Source of the DNA: Demequina gelatinilytica | Lineage (GTDB): Bacteria > Actinomycetota > Actinomycetes > Actinomycetales > Demequinaceae | NCBI RefSeq assembly: GCF_000971115.1 | Contig: NZ_BBLV01000001.1 | Coordinates: forward strand, 186,001 to 250,000 | Direction: 5' to 3' | DNA: 64,000 nucleotides | Position numbers and translations under genes: made by a program | Notes under the pieces: generated by a model | Databases searched by the model: none | Told to the model about the DNA's origin: nothing | The model's input: only the letters and a program-made list of their open reading frames with translations | Shown: piece by piece, positions 7,549-15,740 of the stretch | Layout: each line of letters starts with the position of its first letter | Position numbering within the stretch: position 1 is the first letter of the stretch

Positions 7549-9369
7549 CTACTTCTCCTCGTCCATCCCCGGCGTGGTCTTGGCGACCTGCATGAGGAAC
7601 TCGGCGTTGGTCTTGTTCTCCTTGAGCTTGCCCAGGAGCACCTCGATGGCCTGCTGCTGCTCGAGCCCCGTGAGGACGCGGCGCAGCTTCCACATGATCT
7701 TGAGCTCGTCGGCGCTCATGAGGATCTCCTCACGGCGCGTACCCGACGCGTTGACGTCGACGGCCGGGAAGATGCGGCGGTCGGCGAGCGTGCGCGAGAG
7801 CTTGAGCTCCATGTTGCCGGTGCCCTTGAACTCCTCGAAGATCACCTCGTCGGCCTTCGAGCCGGTCTCCACGAGCGCGGTCGCGAGGATGGTGAGCGAG
7901 CCGCCGTTCTCGATGTTGCGCGCGGCGCCGAAGAAGCGCTTGGGCGGGTACAGCGCCGACGAGTCGACACCGCCCGACAGGATGCGGCCGGACGCGGGCG
8001 CCGAGATGTTGTAGGCGCGGCCCAGACGCGTGATCGAGTCGAGCAGCACGACCACGTCGTGGCCCATCTCGACCAGGCGCTTCGCACGCTCGATCGCGAG
8101 CTCGGCGACGGTGGTGTGGTCGTCTGCCGGACGGTCGAAGGTCGAGGCGATGACCTCTCCCTTGACCGTGCGCTGCATGTCCGTGACCTCCTCGGGGCGC
8201 TCATCGACGAGCACGACCATGAGGTGGACCTCGGGGTTGTTCGTGGTGATCGCGTTGGCGATCGACTGCAGCACCAGCGTCTTGCCGGCCTTGGGCGGCG
8301 ACACGATGAGGCCGCGCTGACCCTTGCCGATCGGCGCCACGAGGTCGATGACGCGGTTGGTCATGTTGCGCGGCTCGGTCTCGAGGTGGAGACGGTGCTG
8401 CGGGTACAGCGGCGTGAGGTCGCCGAACGCGGGGCGGTTCCGAGCCTCCTCGGTCGCCATGCCGTTGACCTTGTCGACGCCGGCGAGGGCATTGAACTTC
8501 TGGCGCTGACCGCGCTCGCCCGGGCGGGGCGGGCGGACGGTGCCGGTGATGGCGTCGCCCTTGCGCAGGCCGTACTTCTTGATCTGGTTCATCGACACGT
8601 AGACGTCCGACTTGCCGGGGAGGTAGCCGGTGGTGCGGATGAACGCGTAGTTGTCGAGGATGTCGACGATGCCGCCGACCGGGGTCAGCTCCTCGTCGTC
8701 GCGGGCGTCGTCCTCGTCGTGCTGCGGCTGGCCGGCGACCTCGACCACATCGCGGTCGCGCCCCCGTCCGCGGCCACGACCGCGGCCGCGGCGCCGGCGG
8801 CCGCCGCGCTCGTCGTCGTCGGCCTGCTGGCCCTGCGCCTGGCGCGGGCCCTGCTGGCGCTGCTCGTCGTCGCCCTCCTCGCGGTCGCCACGCGGCAGGT
8901 CGAGGCTCACGGCCTCCTTGGCGCGTCGCGCGCGGTCCTCGGCGGCCTCGGACGCGGGCTCGGGCTGGCGGTCGCCACGCGGCAGGTCGAGGCTCACGGC
9001 CTCCTTGGCGCGCCGCGCACGGTCCTCGGCCTTGTCGCCCTCGACGGGCGCCTGCGGTGCGGACTGGGGGGACGATGCGCGACGCGAGCCGCGCGCACGG
9101 CGCTCGCCCTGCGGCGCCTCGCCCGCGTCCTGCTGCGAGTCCTGCTTCGCGGGCTCCTTGGCCGGCTCCTTGGACGGCTTCGCGGCGGGGGCCTCGGCCT
9201 TCTGCTTGGCCGGCACCACGCCGCCGTTCTTGATCGCCTCGACCAGGTCGGCCTTGCGCATGCGCGCCGTGCCGGAGACGCCGAGCTCGGCGGCGAGCGC
9301 CTGGAGCTGGGCAAGCTTCATCGCGGAGAGGGTGGCGGTCTGGTCGGGCGCCACGGTCGTGTCAGTCAC
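7549..9369 (-). CDS. rho: Transcription termination factor Rho
   Basis: Hexameric RNA-dependent ATPase that ends transcription. It is 606 residues, well above E. coli Rho (419), because of the actinobacterial N-terminal extension. An N-terminal helical SAP-like segment (MRKADLVEAIKNGG) comes first. Next is a low-complexity charged insert at about 55-225 containing a 20-residue sequence present twice (115-134 and 144-163) and an RGRGRGRG run. The cold-shock RNA-binding domain begins near 228, and the RecA-type ATPase has PPKAGKT at 358-364 and a DVVVLLDSITRLGRAYN Walker B region. The GTG at 9369 has AAGGGA 6 nt upstream and is preferred to the ATG at 9384. Confidence 0.96.
   Translation of the reverse strand: MTDTTVAPDQTATLSAMKLAQLQALAAELGVSGTARMRKADLVEAIKNGGVVPAKQKAEAPAAKPSKEPAKEPAKQDSQQDAGEAPQGERRARGSRRASSPQSAPQAPVEGDKAEDRARRAKEAVSLDLPRGDRQPEPASEAAEDRARRAKEAVSLDLPRGDREEGDDEQRQQGPRQAQGQQADDDERGGRRRRGRGRGRGRGRDRDVVEVAGQPQHDEDDARDDEELTPVGGIVDILDNYAFIRTTGYLPGKSDVYVSMNQIKKYGLRKGDAITGTVRPPRPGERGQRQKFNALAGVDKVNGMATEEARNRPAFGDLTPLYPQHRLHLETEPRNMTNRVIDLVAPIGKGQRGLIVSPPKAGKTLVLQSIANAITTNNPEVHLMVVLVDERPEEVTDMQRTVKGEVIASTFDRPADDHTTVAELAIERAKRLVEMGHDVVVLLDSITRLGRAYNISAPASGRILSGGVDSSALYPPKRFFGAARNIENGGSLTILATALVETGSKADEVIFEEFKGTGNMELKLSRTLADRRIFPAVDVNASGTRREEILMSADELKIMWKLRRVLTGLEQQQAIEVLLGKLKENKTNAEFLMQVAKTTPGMDEEK
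8881..9029 (-). repeat. Direct repeat inside rho (two 62-bp copies, 87-bp period)
   Basis: Copies at 8881-8942 and 8968-9029 differ at only about two positions and keep the reading frame (29-codon period). They encode the duplicated RARRAKEAVSLDLPRGDR segment of the Rho insert. Confidence 0.85.
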
Positions 9370-9518
9370 GTAAGTTCCCTTCATCGCACGAGCCCCTGTG
9401 GCTCCAGAAGTGCGAGATCATCCACGTGGGTACGGCTGACCAAGACATCATCGTCAGACGCCTGCAACGTGGATTGCGCTCCCCGGGGCGACGTGCGCCT
9501 TCCGGTGGAAGCGGAGCC

Positions 9519-9548
9519 AGGCTATCACCGCGGCCCCCGGTGACACAA
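9519..9548 (-). promoter_or_regulatory. Housekeeping-type promoter of rho
   Basis: Minus strand: TTGTGT (9548-9543), an 18-nt spacer, and TAGCCT (9524-9519). This implies a leader of roughly 140 nt before the rho start, in keeping with the long autoregulated leaders of rho genes. Confidence 0.5.
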
Positions 9549-9589
9549 TCACCCCTCGTGTTCCCGGGTGTCGGCGCACACCGCTCCTG

Positions 9590-9618
9590 TTGCCGCGCAT
9601 CGTCCGCGGGCCTAGCCT
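9590..9618 (+). promoter_or_regulatory. Housekeeping-type promoter of the DUF6325 gene
   Basis: TTGCCG (9590-9595), a 17-nt spacer, and TAGCCT (9613-9618), giving a leader of about 50-55 nt. It is divergent to the rho promoter, and both fill the 308-nt gap 9370-9677; I see nothing else in that gap. Confidence 0.5.
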
Positions 9619-9677
9619 GCGAGAGGGAGGGCCCACGCGAGGCGCCCCGAGAGCATCGACATCCGAGGAGCTGCGCC

Positions 9678-10106
9678 GTGATCGGACCGGTAGAGATCGT
9701 CACCATCGCCTTCCCGGAGGACCGCTTCGACGGCTCGATCCTCCCCGAGCTGCGCCGCCTGGTCGAGACCGGGGTGATCTCGATCGTCGACGCCGTGATC
9801 GTGCGCAAGGACGTCGAGGGCGGGGTCGAGATCCTCGAGCTCGCCGAGGTCACCGACGACGAGGATGTGGCCGCGCTGAGCGAGCTCCTCGCGCGCATGG
9901 ACGGGCTGCTCAACGACGAGGACGCCGAGATCGTCGTCGAGTCCCTCCCGCCGGGCGGTACCGCGGCCATCCTGTGCTTCGAGCACTCGTGGGTGGTGCC
10001 GTTGCGCGACGCGATCGTCGCGAACGGCGGCGAGCTGCTCGACACCGTGCGGGTGCCGGGCCCGGTGGTGCAGGAGGTCCTCGACGCGGTCAGCGCCGAG
10101 GCGTAG
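9678..10106 (+). CDS. DUF6325 family protein
   Basis: 142 residues starting from a GTG with GAGGAG 7 nt upstream. The sequence GPVEIVTIAFPEDRFDG at the N-terminus and VDAVIVRKDVEGGVEILEL match the actinobacterial DUF6325 group. The middle is acidic, and PPGGTAAILCFEHSWVVPLRDAI near 100-122 is the second conserved block. There is no signal peptide or membrane segment. Function unknown. It is followed by a SHOCT-domain gene, a pairing common in Actinobacteria, so the two products may work together. Confidence 0.75.
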   Translation: MIGPVEIVTIAFPEDRFDGSILPELRRLVETGVISIVDAVIVRKDVEGGVEILELAEVTDDEDVAALSELLARMDGLLNDEDAEIVVESLPPGGTAAILCFEHSWVVPLRDAIVANGGELLDTVRVPGPVVQEVLDAVSAEA

Positions 10107-10137
10107 GGGTTCGGGCGCGAGAGCGAGGAGAGCGACG

Positions 10138-10518
10138 ATGCGCAGGGTGGGACGACCGGGTCTGATCGGGACCATGGCGCGGACGGCGGTCATCGCCGGG
10201 ACCGCGCAGGCGGTGGGCGGCAACGTGTCGCGCCGCCAGAACCAGCGGTGGGCTGCCAAGGAGCAGCAGGCGCAGGCGGAGCAGTACGCCGTGGAGCAGC
10301 AGGCGTACCAGCAGCAGCAGTCGCAGGCGCAGATGGCCGCGATGCAGGCCGAGCTCGCCGCGCTGAAGGCCGCGCCGGCACCCGCCCAGGTCGAGGCGGC
10401 GCCCGCCGCGGGCGGCAGCGACCTCATGGCGGAGCTCCAGAAGCTCGCGCAGATGAAGGAGGCGGGCATCCTGTCCGACGCGGAGTTCGCGGCGGCCAAG
10501 GCGAAGCTCCTGGGGTGA
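10138..10518 (+). CDS. SHOCT domain protein
   Basis: 126 residues. A short basic N-terminus (MRRVGRPGLIGTMARTAVIAGTAQ) with a weak hydrophobic stretch is followed by a Gln/Ala-rich, probably coiled-coil region (45-80). A C-terminal SHOCT domain follows (DLMAELQKLAQMKEAGILSD, EFAAAKAKLLG). SHOCT domains are short helical hairpins thought to mediate oligomerisation. The ATG follows GAGGAGAG. It lies 31 nt after the DUF6325 gene and overlaps the DUF389 gene by GTGA, so the three form one transcription unit. Confidence 0.78.
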   Translation: MRRVGRPGLIGTMARTAVIAGTAQAVGGNVSRRQNQRWAAKEQQAQAEQYAVEQQAYQQQQSQAQMAAMQAELAALKAAPAPAQVEAAPAAGGSDLMAELQKLAQMKEAGILSDAEFAAAKAKLLG

Positions 10519-11558
10519 GCACCCCTGCATCCACGCCCCGCGCGACGCGTTGGGGCGCGAAGCTCAACTCCGTCGACTACATGCGCGACGCGGTGCTGTT
10601 CGAGGGCCGGACGGCACGCTCGCAGCACACCCGCTTCTGGCTGCTCCTCATCCTCGCCTCGGTGATCGCGACCGCGGGCGTGGTCGCGGACTCGACCGCG
10701 ACGGTGATCGGCGCGATGATCGTCGCGCCGCTCATGCGCCCCATCCAGGGGACGATGCTCTCGACCGTCCTGGGCGACCACCGGAACCTGGTCCGATCCG
10801 TCGGCATCATGGTCGCGGGGGCGACCGCGGCGATCGGCGTCGGGTTCGTCATCGGGCTGCTGGTGATCCAGCCGATCACGGCGGCGACCAACGCCCAGGT
10901 CGCCGGCCGCGTGTCCCCGGGCGTGGTCGACCTCCTCGCGGCGCTCGCGACCGGCGTGGTGGGCTCGATCGCGCTGCTGCGCTCCGACATCTCCGACACG
11001 CTTCCCGGCGTCGCGATCGCGATCTCGCTGGTGCCGCCCCTGACCGTGGTGGGCCTCACCGCGGAGTCGGGCGCATGGGCGCAGGCGGCGGGCGCGCTCC
11101 TGCTCTTCCTCACCAACGTCGCCGCGATCCTCGCGACGGGCTCCGTGGTGATGGCGATCTACGGCTTCGCGAACGTGCGCATCGAGATGGCCGAGGACAA
11201 GGAGGCGGAGCGGCGGCGGCGTGCCCGCGCCTACCTCACGACGATCGTGCTCCTCGTGGTGGTGACGGTGCCGCTCGCCTACTCTACCGCTCAGAGCATC
11301 GAGTCGCGCTCCCGCATGGGACGCGTCACGAACTTCGTGAACGAGGCGACCGAGGGCACGCGCTGGGACCTGGTGTCGATCACGCCGCGCGAGGGCGGCA
11401 AGGTCCACGTGATCGTCAAGGGCCAGCCTCCCCTGCCGGACATGGCCAAGGTGTACGACGCGATGGAGCAGGACGGCCTCGACACCTCGCTCATCGAGAT
11501 CGAGATGGTCCCCACGTACACGTTCGATGCGGACCACCTCGAGGCGCCGAGCTCCTGA
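10515..11558 (+). CDS. DUF389 family membrane protein
   Basis: 347 residues starting from a GTG that overlaps the SHOCT stop. About six transmembrane helices span roughly 35-270, including TVIGAMIVAPLMRPIQG, the hallmark motif of the DUF389 (TIGR00341-like) hydrophobic family, and GVAIAISLVPPLTVVGLT. A soluble C-terminal domain of about 70 residues follows (DLVSITPREGGKVHVIVKG onward). The family is uncharacterised; transport is a guess. Translational coupling ties it to the DUF6325-SHOCT pair. Confidence 0.82.
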   Translation: MSTPASTPRATRWGAKLNSVDYMRDAVLFEGRTARSQHTRFWLLLILASVIATAGVVADSTATVIGAMIVAPLMRPIQGTMLSTVLGDHRNLVRSVGIMVAGATAAIGVGFVIGLLVIQPITAATNAQVAGRVSPGVVDLLAALATGVVGSIALLRSDISDTLPGVAIAISLVPPLTVVGLTAESGAWAQAAGALLLFLTNVAAILATGSVVMAIYGFANVRIEMAEDKEAERRRRARAYLTTIVLLVVVTVPLAYSTAQSIESRSRMGRVTNFVNEATEGTRWDLVSITPREGGKVHVIVKGQPPLPDMAKVYDAMEQDGLDTSLIEIEMVPTYTFDADHLEAPSS

Positions 11559-11563
11559 CCACC

Positions 11564-11663
11564 CCGACACTCGCAACGGATCTCGCCGCGACACGCCGGC
11601 GTGTGACCGTCACCACGGGGCGACACGCCTGCGAACCGGGACCAGCTCCGTTGTGAGTGTCGG
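11564..11663. repeat. 100-bp inverted-repeat element, family 2, copy A
   Basis: Outer arms of 17 nt (CCGACACTCGCAACGGA against TCCGTTGTGAGTGTCGG, one mismatch) enclose internal inverted segments built on CGACACGCC / GGCGTGT. It starts 5 nt after the DUF389 stop. Read in reverse complement it aligns along its full 100 nt with the element at 50196-50295. No target-site duplication is evident. Confidence 0.8.
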
Positions 11664-11715
11664 AGGTGGCGGAGGTGGCGGAGGTGGCGGAGGCGGCGGA
11701 GGCGGCGGAGGTGGC
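11662..11715. repeat. 9-bp tandem repeat, six units
   Basis: Six copies of GGAGGTGGC or GGAGGCGGC directly abut the 100-bp element and end 14 nt before the 3' end of the beta-galactosidase gene. It is outside any convincing gene. It may vary in copy number by slippage. Confidence 0.85.
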
Positions 11716-11729
11716 GGAGCCGCGGGACG

Positions 11730-13673
11730 TCAGCCGCGCAGGATCACCACGTCCCGCGGTCCCACCTGCACGTCCTGGCCGGCCACCGTCACCGTGGACG
11801 ATGCGGGGGCGTGGTTGAGCACGAACGTACGGTCCCCTCGCGTCACCACCTCGACGCCCGGGGGCAGCGCCGTCCACGGCACGCCGGCGTCCTCGAGCAC
11901 GCGCTCCACGGCGTCGCCCAGCCGCTCAGGGGCCGTCGCGACGTAGAAGGCCGCGCCGTCCCCGTGCACCTTCCGGGTGATCGCGGGCTGTCCGTCGAGG
12001 TCCTCGGAGCCCACGAACGTCGCGAGCACCTCCGCGTCGCGGACGCGCACCAGCTCGCCCCACTCGGACACCGACCCCGCGGCGAGACCCGCGATGCGCC
12101 CGGTCCGCAACGGCCACAGCTCCTCGACCCGCACGCCGAGCGCCTCCTGAAGGGCGCCCAGGTAGCCCCCGAGGCGCGCGTGCGCGTGCTGGTCCAGCAC
12201 CGCCGTCTGGTACCCGACCACCAGCTGGCCGCCGCGTGCCGGGACGCCGGCGAGGTTCTCGAGCGCAGCATCGTCCAGGGCGATGGCGCCGGCGGCGATC
12301 ACCACGTCGTAGCCGCCGAGGTCGCCCGACGGGTGCACCATGTCGACCAGCACGCCGCGCCGCCACAGCGCGCGGTACCAGCGGGTGAGCTGCTCGACGT
12401 ACGACAGCCGCGACGGCATCGAGCCCTGCTCGAGCGCCCACCACGACGGCCAGTCCACGACCATCGCGACCCGCGCCTCGCAGCGTGCCCCGCGGATGTC
12501 CGCGATCGAGGCGAGCTCGGCGCCGAGCGCCTCGGTCTCCCGGTAGATCCGCGAGTCCTCTCCCGCGTGGGGGACCATCGCCGCGTGGAACTTCTCCGAG
12601 CCCGCCTGGGACGCGCGCCACTGGAACTGCATGATCCCGTCCGCGCCGCGCGCGACCGACTGCAGCGAGAGCAGACGATGCATGCCCGCGGGCTTGGGCG
12701 CGTTGAACTCGCGCCAGTTGACCGCGCTGGTCGCCTGCTCCATGAGCATCCAGGGCCGGCCCCCGCCCAGCGAGCGCATGAGGTCGCGCGCCATCGCCGC
12801 GAGCATGGGCGACTCCGGGTCCTCAGGGTCCGGGTAGAGGTCGTCCGAGATGAAGTCGAGGTCGTCCGCCCAGGTCCAGTAGTCGATGTTCTTGAAGAGC
12901 CCCATGAAGTTCGTGGTGAGGGGGATGTCCGGCGTGACCTCGCGGAGCACCGCGATCTCGGCGCGCAGGCACGCGCGGAGCTCGTCGGAGCTGTAGCGGT
13001 CGAAGTCGAGGGTCTGCGTCGGGTTGGTCCCCGCCGGCGTCACGCGCGGCGGGTCGACCTGGGCGAACTCCGTGTACCGCTGGGACCAGAAGGACGTGCC
13101 CCACGCGGCGTTGAGGGTGTCGATGTCGCCGTAGCGCTCGCGGAGCCAGACCCGGAAACCGACCGCGGCCTCGTCGGAGTAGTCGCGCGACACGTGGCAG
13201 CCGTACTCGTTGCCCACGTGCCATGCCTCGAGCGCGGGGTGCGTGCCGTAGCGCTCGGCCAGCGCGCGGACCAGCCTGGTCGCGTGGGTGCGGTACGCGG
13301 CGGACGAGGGCCGGTAGTGCTGGCGTCCACCGAAGCTGAGGACCGTGCCGTCGTCGGTGACCGGCAGGATCTCCGGGTGCTTGTCGACCAGCCACTTGGG
13401 CGGGGACGCGGTGGCCGTCGCGAGGTCCGCCCGCACGCCGTTGGCGTGCATGAGGTCCATGAGGTCGTCGAGCCACGCGAAGTCGTACTCGCCGTCGCGC
13501 GGCTCGAGCCGCGCCCATGAGAACACGCCGATGGTCGCGACCGTCACGCCCGCGCGGCGCATGAGGCGCATGTCGTCGTCCCACACGTCGCGGGGCCACT
13601 GCTCGGGGTTGTAGTCGCCTCCGTACCAGAGCGCGGTCATGCCGGAAGGGGTGCGCAGAGCGTCGTCGGTCAT
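11730..13673 (-). CDS. Beta-galactosidase, GH42 family
   Basis: Cytoplasmic hydrolase of beta-galactosides. The 647-residue protein has the GH42 TIM-barrel opening WYGGDYNPEQWPRDVW (15-30), the acid/base glutamate E156 in WHVGNEYGCH, and the nucleophile E312 in MLMEQATSAVNW. A trimerisation-like domain and a small C-terminal beta domain (HAPASSTVTVAGQDV) follow. There is no signal peptide. The ATG at 13673 (MTDDAL) has TACGAT 6 nt upstream, which decides the start. It stands alone; no LacI or sugar ABC genes are adjacent. Confidence 0.94.
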   Translation of the reverse strand: MTDDALRTPSGMTALWYGGDYNPEQWPRDVWDDDMRLMRRAGVTVATIGVFSWARLEPRDGEYDFAWLDDLMDLMHANGVRADLATATASPPKWLVDKHPEILPVTDDGTVLSFGGRQHYRPSSAAYRTHATRLVRALAERYGTHPALEAWHVGNEYGCHVSRDYSDEAAVGFRVWLRERYGDIDTLNAAWGTSFWSQRYTEFAQVDPPRVTPAGTNPTQTLDFDRYSSDELRACLRAEIAVLREVTPDIPLTTNFMGLFKNIDYWTWADDLDFISDDLYPDPEDPESPMLAAMARDLMRSLGGGRPWMLMEQATSAVNWREFNAPKPAGMHRLLSLQSVARGADGIMQFQWRASQAGSEKFHAAMVPHAGEDSRIYRETEALGAELASIADIRGARCEARVAMVVDWPSWWALEQGSMPSRLSYVEQLTRWYRALWRRGVLVDMVHPSGDLGGYDVVIAAGAIALDDAALENLAGVPARGGQLVVGYQTAVLDQHAHARLGGYLGALQEALGVRVEELWPLRTGRIAGLAAGSVSEWGELVRVRDAEVLATFVGSEDLDGQPAITRKVHGDGAAFYVATAPERLGDAVERVLEDAGVPWTALPPGVEVVTRGDRTFVLNHAPASSTVTVAGQDVQVGPRDVVILRG

Positions 13674-13679
13674 GCCCGC

Positions 13680-13685
13680 ATCGTA
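13680..13685 (-). promoter_or_regulatory. -10 box TACGAT for leaderless GH42 gene
   Basis: TACGAT ends 6 nt before the ATG at 13673. Confidence 0.5.
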
Positions 13686-13707
13686 GGCGCGTCGCACCCG
13701 GGACCAC

Positions 13708-13742
13708 CGTCGGCATCGTCCCTCCGAGGGACGATGCCGACG
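13708..13742. terminator. 17-bp perfect hairpin after the ABC exporter operon
   Basis: Arms CGTCGGCATCGTCCCTC / GAGGGACGATGCCGACG with a single central base lie 3 nt after the exporter stop and just upstream of the GH42 promoter. There is no U-tract, so it is a U-less actinobacterial-type terminator or an insulator. Both arms carry the recurring GCATCGTCC/GGACGATGC word. Confidence 0.6.
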
Positions 13743-13745
13743 GGT

Positions 13746-15740
13746 TCAGGCCCGGTCGACGGCCGCGTCGCCCAGCTCCTCGCCCCGGTGGGCGGGCGCC
13801 TCCGGATGGGGCACGGACGGGTCGTCGAAGACCGTCGCGAGCTCGCCGGTGGTCGGATCCACCGGGTCGATCGGCGGCTCGACATCCTCGATGGGCGCCG
13901 CGAACTGGGCCTCGTACAGGCGCGCGTACGCGCCCTTGGCCTTGAGGAGCTCGACGTGGTTCCCCTGCTCGACGATGCTGCCGTCCTCCATCACCAGGAT
14001 GAGGTCCGCGTCGCGGATGGTCGACAGCCGGTGCGCGATGACGAACGCGGTGCGGTCCTGACGCAGCTTCGCCATCGCGCGCTGGACCAGCAGCTCGGTA
14101 CGGGTGTCCACCGACGACGTCGCCTCGTCGAGGATGAGCACCTGCGGCTGGGCGACGAATGCACGCGCGATGGTCACCAGCTGACGCTCGCCGGCCGAGA
14201 GGTTGGTCGCGTCGTCGTCCAGCACCGTGTCGTAGCCGTCGGGCAGCGAGTGCACGAACCGGTCGACGTAGGCCGCCTTGGCCGCGGCGAGGATCTCCTC
14301 CTCCGTCGCGTCGGTCCGCCCGTACGCGATGTTGTCGCGGATGGTGCCCCCGAACAGCCACGTGTCCTGCAGCACCATGCCGGTGCGCGAGCGCAGGTCC
14401 TGACGGGTCATCGCGGCGGTGTCCGTGCCGTCGAGCGTGATGCGGCCGCTGGTGAGCTCGTAGAACCGCATGACCAGGTTGACCAGCGTGGTCTTGCCCG
14501 CTCCTGTGGGCCCCACGATCGCGACCGTGCGGCCCGGCTCGACCACCAGGTCGAGGTTGTCGATGAGCGGCTTGTCCTCGACGTAGCGGAACGACACGTC
14601 CTCGAACACCAGGCGACCGTGATCGTCAGTGGGGGTCTGAGCAGGCTCCGGGTCGGCGCCCTGCTCCTCCGCGTCGAGCAGCTCGAACACGCGCTCCGCG
14701 CTCGCGACACCCGACTGCAGCAGGTTGGCCATCGAGCCGAGCTGGCTCACGGGCTGCTGGAACTGGCGCGAGTACTGGATGAAGGCCTGCACGTCGCCGA
14801 GCGTCATGGTGCCGCTCGCGACGCGCAGCCCGCCGACCACGGCGATCGCGACGTAGACGAGGTTCCCGATGAACATCGCCGAGGGCATGATGATGCCGGA
14901 GATGAACTGCGCGCCGAAGCTGGCCTCGTAGAGCTGCTCGTTCTTGCGCGCGAACTCCTCGCGCGACTCGCGGCCACGACCGAAGACCTTGACCAGGGTG
15001 TGCCCCGTGTACGCCTCCTCGATCTGCGAGTTGAGGTCGCCCGTGTGCTTCCACTGCGCGACGAACTTGGGCTGCGAGCGCTTCGCGACCAGCGCGACCA
15101 CCACGGTGGTGAGCGGGATCGAGATGAGCGCGAGCAGCGCGAGCCCCCACGAGATGGTGAACATCATGATGAGGATGCCGATCACCGTGAGCACCGACGT
15201 GAAGATCTGGCTCAGCGTCTGCTGGAAGGTCTGCGCGATGTTGTCGATGTCGTTGGTGACACGGCTGAGCAGGTCGCCGCGCTGGTGGCGGTCGAAGTAG
15301 CTGAGCGGCAGCCGGTGGATCTTGTCCTCGACCTCCTGGCGCAACCGGTACATCGTGCGCTGCGTCACGCCGTTGAGGATGAACCCCTGGAGCAGGCCCA
15401 GCACCGTCGAGCCGATGTAGATGAGGACCACCCACAGCAGGATCCCGTGGAGCTTGGGGAAGTCCACGCCGCCCGCGAGGAAGCCCTCGAAGATCACGGT
15501 GGTGGCGTTGCCGAGGATCTTGGGACCGACGACGGACAGCGCGACGGAGCCGGTGCCCAGGAGGGCGACGACCGCGACGAGCACGATCTCGGGCTTCAGC
15601 AGCCCCGCGAGGCGCTTGCCCGACTCGGCGAAGTTGCCTGCCTTCTCCCCCGGCGCCCCCATGCCGGGCCCGCCGGGTCCGTGCTGGCGCTGCGGCGGGC
15701 GCGGGGCGTCCTGCTTGGTCTCGGTGGCGTTGTCGCTCAT
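13746..15740 (-). CDS. ABC exporter half-transporter (membrane plus ATPase), second subunit
   Basis: 664 residues. A Pro/Gly/Gln-rich cytoplasmic N-terminus (1-30) is followed by six transmembrane helices (about 50-340). The nucleotide-binding domain has Walker A GPTGAGKTT, signature LSAGERQ and Walker B VLILDEATSSVD. It overlaps the first half-transporter by ATGA, so the products should form a heterodimer of the type I exporter class (drug, lipid or peptide). The upstream TetR gene suggests induction by the exported compound. Confidence 0.9.
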   Translation of the reverse strand: MSDNATETKQDAPRPPQRQHGPGGPGMGAPGEKAGNFAESGKRLAGLLKPEIVLVAVVALLGTGSVALSVVGPKILGNATTVIFEGFLAGGVDFPKLHGILLWVVLIYIGSTVLGLLQGFILNGVTQRTMYRLRQEVEDKIHRLPLSYFDRHQRGDLLSRVTNDIDNIAQTFQQTLSQIFTSVLTVIGILIMMFTISWGLALLALISIPLTTVVVALVAKRSQPKFVAQWKHTGDLNSQIEEAYTGHTLVKVFGRGRESREEFARKNEQLYEASFGAQFISGIIMPSAMFIGNLVYVAIAVVGGLRVASGTMTLGDVQAFIQYSRQFQQPVSQLGSMANLLQSGVASAERVFELLDAEEQGADPEPAQTPTDDHGRLVFEDVSFRYVEDKPLIDNLDLVVEPGRTVAIVGPTGAGKTTLVNLVMRFYELTSGRITLDGTDTAAMTRQDLRSRTGMVLQDTWLFGGTIRDNIAYGRTDATEEEILAAAKAAYVDRFVHSLPDGYDTVLDDDATNLSAGERQLVTIARAFVAQPQVLILDEATSSVDTRTELLVQRAMAKLRQDRTAFVIAHRLSTIRDADLILVMEDGSIVEQGNHVELLKAKGAYARLYEAQFAAPIEDVEPPIDPVDPTTGELATVFDDPSVPHPEAPAHRGEELGDAAVDRA

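Noticed and set aside
9612-11594. Long minus-strand frame opposite DUF6325-SHOCT-DUF389
   Set aside because: It is His/Asp/Arg-rich with no domain, and the plus-strand genes have family matches, coupling and ribosome-binding sites.
11564-11663. CRISPR array or att site at the 100-bp repeats
   Set aside because: There are only two copies, 38 kb apart, with no spacers, cas genes, integrase or matching tRNA end.
11491-11877. Minus-strand frame reading through the 9-bp tandem repeat
   Set aside because: The Thr/Ser/Ala repeat it would encode has no start signal, and the frame overlaps the beta-galactosidase 3' end out of frame.
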